From Lagopus muta (taxonomy: Eukaryota; Chordata; Aves; Galliformes; Phasianidae), in contig NC_064443.1 in NCBI RefSeq assembly GCF_023343835.1, positions 9,300,001 to 9,364,000 of the forward strand: a DNA stretch of 64,000 bases. The letters run 5' to 3'. The translations under genes and the position numbers were made by a program. Of this stretch, positions 58,206-64,000 are shown piece by piece. Position 1 is the first letter of the stretch. Each line of letters begins with the position of its first letter. The notes beneath the pieces were generated by a model. That model was not told the DNA's origin and searched no databases. It saw only the letters and a program-made list of their open reading frames with translations.

Positions 58206-60519
58206 AGTGAGGAAAAGGTGGTTTTTTCCCTCCCACTGCTGCACTTATCTGAGCAGCAGTGAACTTCCATCAAAGTTAACATCAGAAATGCTAATTTTAC
58301 TTCCATCAGACATGCACATTCAGTTACATTTTTGAAGAAAACGTGCCTGGTCCCTTCAGTATGTTTTCTAAGGCATCCACTGAAGCATCCCAAATCTGTA
58401 CTGCAAAGCATAAGGGTTCTTAAGCTGAACTACATGAGAATTCAACCAGAAATGGATGTTTCCACTTGCTCTAGGAGATGATAAAGGTATCACAGGATTC
58501 TTTTATTATTATTTATTGGTGTTCTAAGGTTGCCTAACCAAGCTGTACAGACACTTAATAAAAAACAGTAAGCTATTCTTAAGAGTAAAATGTTTTTACA
58601 CTTGAAATACAGTAAAAGAGTATTGAATCTGCAAAATGAAACACCTAAGGAGGACAACAAAAAACAGAAAATAACACACTACCTGCTCTTGTGCATCTAG
58701 TATGCCACCAAACGAGACTTTGGGAGTATTTCATCAAAGTAAGAGCCACTGTGTTGTTCCACGCCATGGTCTAATGAATTGTTTGCAACTTTGGCAGTGT
58801 AAGTCCAGCAGAGTCAAAATTAAACGCAGAACTGATTTATACAGAATAGTATATTTGGTCTGCAGTGACCATAGCAAGGCTTCTCCATTTCAACAGTACA
58901 AAATCTCAGATGACAGTGCTGCTAAAATTTTCCAACTTAAATATAGCTTCATTCAGCAGTTGTCCATTTATGGAACTTATCAACTATTAGACAAGCTAAA
59001 TAAGATAAGATTCCTTTTAAGGGGAAAATCAACTTAGTCATTTCTGAATTTGAATATTTAATTTTGGCAGCCTCCAATGTGACCATTTTCTCCACTTTTT
59101 TCCTAGAAAAGCATAACCTACTGCAAAAAACTCCATGTAACAGAGGGTTTCCTCAGCATACTAGGCAAAGCTCATGACAGTCAGATACTGGCATACATCA
59201 GCAATATGAAGCAGAAAGATAGTAGATAATTTGGAGAAGGTCACTGGATAGATTAGTGGTGATGTGGTGGCAAGCAGGAGCTCAGAACACAGCAGCTGGC
59301 TCAGCTACATCAATTACAGATGCATCCTGCCAATAATCTAGACTATGCAATAGGGTCCAAGTAGCTTGCAGTTGCTTTTGTAATTACTCAAGGACCAGCA
59401 AAGTAGCAGCCATAAATATGCTTTTCTCCCAGGGAATGTAATTGTCCACAATAGCTACATTCCCCAAGATAATAAAGCCTGGATTAACTGGGAAGACTTG
59501 TGACCACAAGAGACCCTACACAGAAGTAAGGTTATAACAAGCAGCAGCACTACCAGCTCTTTGTTTCACCACAGATCTCAAGATAAGTGTACTACTTTTG
59601 AAATCCCAGATCCTAACCACATGCAACTGAGTGCAAATCTCAGTTTAAGTTAAGTATCAAGCTCTTGTGGCTTAGGAGAATCTCATATATGTGACTTAGC
59701 TTATCTAAGAAAAGAAATAACCTTTATCTAATTTCTTTTTCTTTTTTAATCGTTCATTGGAGGCTTACCATTGGGAGTACTTTGGACAGCTGACTACCAA
59801 TGTCATTGCCAACTGAAACAACTGATCAGTTTTAGAATACTTGTAAAACCTCACAATGTGGAGAATGCTTGGGCGACAACTAACTGAGCTACATTTTATC
59901 CTCAAATTAAGACAAATTCAACTATAGCGCCCTTCTATTTTGCAATGGGATTTTTCCAGTTACAGCACTAGAGCATCTACAGGTCAGAAACAAATCCTCT
60001 CTCCTTTGCACATCACTACCACAGTGTGAAACTGCTGGCAGAAATATTTGATAGCAATAGATGGTGTTACGGGCATAAGACCTCAGAGACCAAGAAAGAT
60101 GGGCAAGGTGGACAGCAGAAGTAAACTGGAATAAAGAACAGAGGGATGGGAGAGAGAGAAAAGAATAATACAAAAAAAAAGTATCAAAAAGGTAAATGGA
60201 GAACTGGATAGAGATCTGCAGATAATAAGAGAAAAACGAATGTATACAGGTAATCTCCAGGGATTAAAAAAATATAGTAAATCCAAGTGGCTCATGTCCT
60301 GTAAAGATAACCATTCTGTGGTCAAACAAATGCCATCCACTGGAGTTCTTTTTTCTTATTAGGATCCTCCTCCTCCCCCCCATCAATCACAGAAATTTCA
60401 TATTTAGAGCAGGACTCCAGTGAGACGCAAAAAGTAAAGGCACTGATTACTCAATGAGGAAAAATAGCACATGACAAAAGGTCAATTGCTAAGCATCACC
60501 CAAGCACAGCAACGTTTTA
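58206..60519. other. Unique non-coding DNA
   Basis: No gene or transposon is recognised. The plus-strand frame 58702-59037 (111 codons) has no domain and no splice context. Confidence 0.55.
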
Positions 60520-60732
60520 CTTGTTTCTTTAAGTGTAGGGAACACAACTGCATAACTGGAGATTGTATCAGTATCTGCAGGATCCCAGAAGATCAACCTG
60601 CTAAATATACACTCCAATGGCAATTTAATGTTCAAAGATGAGCCCAAACTTCCCCTGGGCGCCCTATTTATGCTAACGTACAATTACCAACTACATCTCA
60701 AACCAATCTTGAAATCAACAAATCACCTTTCA
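60520..60732 (+). repeat. Partial upstream copy of a 786-bp unit (213 bp)
   Basis: This is a direct copy of two separated parts of the sequence immediately downstream. Bases 60520-60571 match 60733-60784 at 50 of 52 positions, and 60567-60732 match 61353-61518 at 164 of 166. The two parts are joined at a shared ATCAG (60567-60571), and the 573 bases between them in the source are absent. The copy ends exactly where the source unit starts, so the arrangement is a head-to-tail duplication with one internally deleted copy. Four differences in 213 bases mean it is recent relative to the CR1 copies nearby. No transposon ends are present. Confidence 0.9.
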
Positions 60733-61518
60733 CTTGTTTCTTTAAGTGTAGGGAACACAACCGCATAACTGGAGCTTGTATCAGAACGCCTGTGCACAGA
60801 GAGTAATGAAAATACTTTTTCTAGTTTTAAAGTCACAAAGTAGAGCACTTAATATTGTCTTTTGAAAGCAATTTTCTTTCAGACAACACCTACGTCTTCA
60901 CTGCTTTCAGAATACAGACTAAAGGGTCGCAAACGCATGTTTTGCATAAATAATAACCTAAAAGCATAAACACAAAAGTCAGCAAAGCCCAGAATTGAAG
61001 CTGGGTTTGTTTGTTTGCTAAGCTCACACCAGTGCAAGTGTAAGATGCTCTGTCAGTCAGGGCAGGAAACAGGATTCCAGCCACACTGCTCCTTAGCATT
61101 ATTTCAGGATTGGTCACAGAGCAGTGCTACTTCTTCCTAAAGACCACTACCAGTCCTGCCTTCAAGAAGAATCTGATGGTCATAGCCATAAATAGTGGAG
61201 AAGGAGGGAAAATTGCTCCATTTCACTCTTTTCAGTTACACTGCAAGACTTGCCTACGGGATACTCAACACAGGGGTTTATACTGGACCTGGACCTTTTT
61301 CTTCCCCAGGAGCGCTCATATTGCTAACTTATCTGTACCTGATAATTTCATCATCAGTATCTGCAGGATCCCAGGAGATCAACCTGCTAAATATACACTC
61401 CAATGGCAATTTAATGTTCAAAGATGAGCCCAAACTTCCCCTGGGCGCCCTATTTATGCTAATGTACAATTACCAACTACATCTCAAACCAATCTTGAAA
61501 TCAACAAATCACCTTTCA
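60733..61518 (+). repeat. Full 786-bp unit of the same duplication
   Basis: This is the complete counterpart of the 213-bp copy. Its left 52 bases (60733-60784) and right 166 bases (61353-61518) are duplicated upstream, and the middle (60785-61352) is present once. A plus-strand frame at 61195-61560 (121 codons) crosses the right part. It has no recognisable domain and the upstream copy does not preserve it as a gene. I treat the unit as non-coding. Confidence 0.85.
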
Positions 61519-64000
61519 AAGCTCTATGATAAGACCATTTCTGTAATGACTGAATTTTAAGACAAGACCAAGATCTACTGATATTGCCTTCAAAGAAGCA
61601 GGCACCTAGTTAATAAATTAACACTTTGACCTCTGTTTTCATTCAGAAGGAATGTGCACAAATCTTGACTTAGATTCTGCAAAAACCAATTAAAGGTCAA
61701 TAAATCTGGACATCCAACACTGGAGGTCAATACAGGCTTTACAGGCTGTCACTGCTCCCCAGGTAGGTTTGAGTCCATCAGCCCAACCTCTTACACAAAT
61801 GCAAACTCCCAGCTCCTATGTGGTCACCAAGACTTTACACTGCTACAGTTTAATCCGCTCAAGAGAGGATCATGCAGGGAAGTGATGCTTCCCTGGCAGC
61901 AATCCTCTCCCAGCCTCTGCCCATGCTGCACCAGCCAACTCCCACAAAAAGGAAAGACGGAGATTTATGCTTGAAGTACCCCTTAAGGATTTTAGGTTTT
62001 GTTTGTTTTAGAGAGTAGGAGAAGAGAGACTGTGAAAGAACAAGCAGAGCTAATCTCTAGCTTTTAAACAAAACACAGCTACACAGATTTCTTCGCCCTT
62101 GGGCTTTTGTTTTTCCTCTTGACTGAAATCCTGCTCAGCCTCACCTGATACTGACAGGGATGGCAACCCACCAGACCCTTGCAGCCAACATTTTTTTTTT
62201 TCTTTTATTAAAAGAGGAGCCAGGCTGGGCAAGCGTGGACATTAAATGTACCTAAATTTCATTTGGCCTAAGAGAAGAAGATTATCCTATTTTAATGCAA
62301 CACAAGCAAAGAATTCCAAATGTCAAGATCTCCCACAAAAAAAAAAAGCGTGCTGCTTAGTGACAGGATGTTTAATTATTCTCAGTGCAAAGAAAAGCCT
62401 GAGCTTTTTTGGAGTAGCTTAGCCTACTCCACTGCTGCTGATGTCAGTAAGGACTGCCCTCCATATCTCAAAGCTGGGAAATGACATTTACTTACAGCTG
62501 ACTACTTAAAGCTTCTTTCCTACAACTATTTAAAAGAAGAAACTGCAATAACACACCACAAGGGCCAGGTGCATAGGGGTGCTGAAAGCTACCTGAAGTG
62601 AGAAAACTCCCCCATGAAAAAAATATATAAAAAGCACAACACAATTGAGATATTTCTGTATTTCTTAAAGTGAAAATATGGGAAAATGCATTGTACACAT
62701 TGTTTTCCTGTTGCCTTTTTCCATCTTGGCACAATTCCCTAATATCATTTAGCCTCTACCTGATTTCATTAAGTGGAATACTGAAAAAACAAACTGCTTC
62801 GAGTCCAACTTTTCAACCCATGTTTTTTAACCAGAACTAAAACTTTGCAGAGCAGAGCTGCTGAGCTGCAGTTCTTACACCAAAACTTTCCCTCTGACAT
62901 TAACTACTTCAGAAGGTAGCATGGGATCTTGTCCAGCAACCCCACTATTCAGCAAAATGGAAAGACACTAAACTACAACTACACACTATTCTCTGCAATA
63001 CACCAAGGGGGAAACATTTAGCATTTCTGTCCCTGCTTCCACATAAGAGTATGATGGATTCTCAAGACAAGACACATTGATTTATTACCATTTACACCAG
63101 CACTGCAGGACCCCAGAGCCATGTGCCTCTGGAATTGAGAAACACATCCACACTATTACTGCACACCGACAGCGCATCCAACTCTTCCACCAAGGCAAAC
63201 AGAAGAAACAGTGGGAACAAACTCATTGTCTCATATACAATAACACAAATGAAAGGCAGAAAAGTTTTTTACAACAAAAGACACGGTCACTAACAGGTTT
63301 GTCTTCACCTGTTATAAGAAACTTAAAACCACTATTGTCATGTACAGGTAAGAACAGCAAAGTAAAAAAAACTTGTATTCTAATTTTCTCATTCATATCT
63401 CTTCTTAGGAAAGTGTGCATTTTATTATATTTAAATTTGCTCAATTCAAAAACGCATTCAGCTCTTACGAGTTTCTTAGATATGCACTGCTTCTTTCACA
63501 TTAAGCAATAAGGCAGCTTAACTCATTTCGTGTAAGGCAATTTTCACTGCTTTGAGTCAGAGAGAGACGCGAACTGGAGCCAAACGCTGCAGCGCATCAG
63601 AAAGGCAAACGGTTTACTGGCACCTAGAGAGCAAGGACAGACAGACAGACAGTGACCTATGCCTGAGATATCACATATTCCAGTTAGACTGAAGTCGCTA
63701 CATGTTACAACAATTAAGCACGAGACAAACACAACTTGTCAGAACCGACCAAATGAGCATATCTGGAGACAATCTTTTAAAAGACGTCGTGAGGCTTATC
63801 AAACCACATTATGATTTTGCAGACCAAGCAGAGTTTTACAGGGTCAGTTCCTGGCTGAGAGACAGTTAAACAAAAGCCACAATTAGCAACAAGTTATTCA
63901 AACCATTCAGTGAGCTTTCTTCAGAATTCATCTAATGGCATGACATTCCTAGGTGCAATGTACGTTGAAATAAGTGTATTCCAAAGTATGTTTTGCTAGC
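61519..64000. other. Unique non-coding DNA
   Basis: No gene or transposon is recognised. A T run lies at 62191-62201. The plus-strand frame 63077-63511 (144 codons) is rich in H, Q, K and S and has no domain, so I do not call it. Confidence 0.55.

Noticed and set aside
60489..60683. Minus-strand frame in the duplicated segment
   Set aside because: A short antisense frame with no domain. The repeated DNA explains its similarity to sequence at 61.4 kb.
61195..61560. Plus-strand frame of 121 codons crossing the duplicated segment
   Set aside because: It looks somewhat protein-like at its C-terminal end, but no family is recognised and the upstream duplicate does not keep it as an independent gene.
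63077..63511. Plus-strand frame of 144 codons
   Set aside because: Low-complexity H/Q/K/S content and no homologous motif. Consistent with chance.

Overview
This is nuclear DNA from a bird, most likely chicken or another galliform. The evidence is a dozen or so pieces of the avian LINE CR1, several carrying the typical 3' end (GATTCTATGATTCTATG or its complement), and one complete-ended, internally deleted copy of a Galluhop-type mariner transposon. Base composition is A/T-rich, with many A or T runs and no bacterial-style gene packing. I recognise no protein-coding gene, rRNA, tRNA or CRISPR array. About six thousand random reading frames are expected in 64 kb on six frames, so chance alone should give one or two of about 165 codons, which is what is seen.

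Layout. 1-7012: unique non-coding DNA with conserved-element-like stretches and a G-quadruplex candidate. 7013-8185: three CR1 tails. 8186-11095: unique, with two homeodomain-motif-rich stretches and a purine tract. 11096-12938: three CR1 copies, one interrupted by a second CR1 tail. 12939-18189: unique. 18190-20790: several old CR1 pieces on the same strand. 20791-51060: a long, nearly repeat-free interval with candidate regulatory elements (around 29.5, 30.9, 36.1, 39.2 and 50.2 kb), a 150-bp CpG-dense patch at 30.7 kb and two weak exon candidates on the minus strand. 51061-53368: a CR1 tail, a third exon candidate on the minus strand and the mariner copy. 53369-64000: mostly unique, with small tandem repeats, one CR1 tail at 58.1 kb and a duplication complex at 60.5-61.5 kb.

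The best reading is a gene desert or very large intron beside a developmental regulator: sparse young repeats, long unique stretches and clusters of TAATTA, SOX, forkhead and E-box motifs. That is inference and needs alignment to other birds and mammals. The most unusual item is the duplication at 60520-61518: a 213-bp partial copy of a 786-bp unit lies directly upstream of that unit, with a 573-bp internal deletion across a 5-bp microhomology. I found no convincing undescribed biological system.
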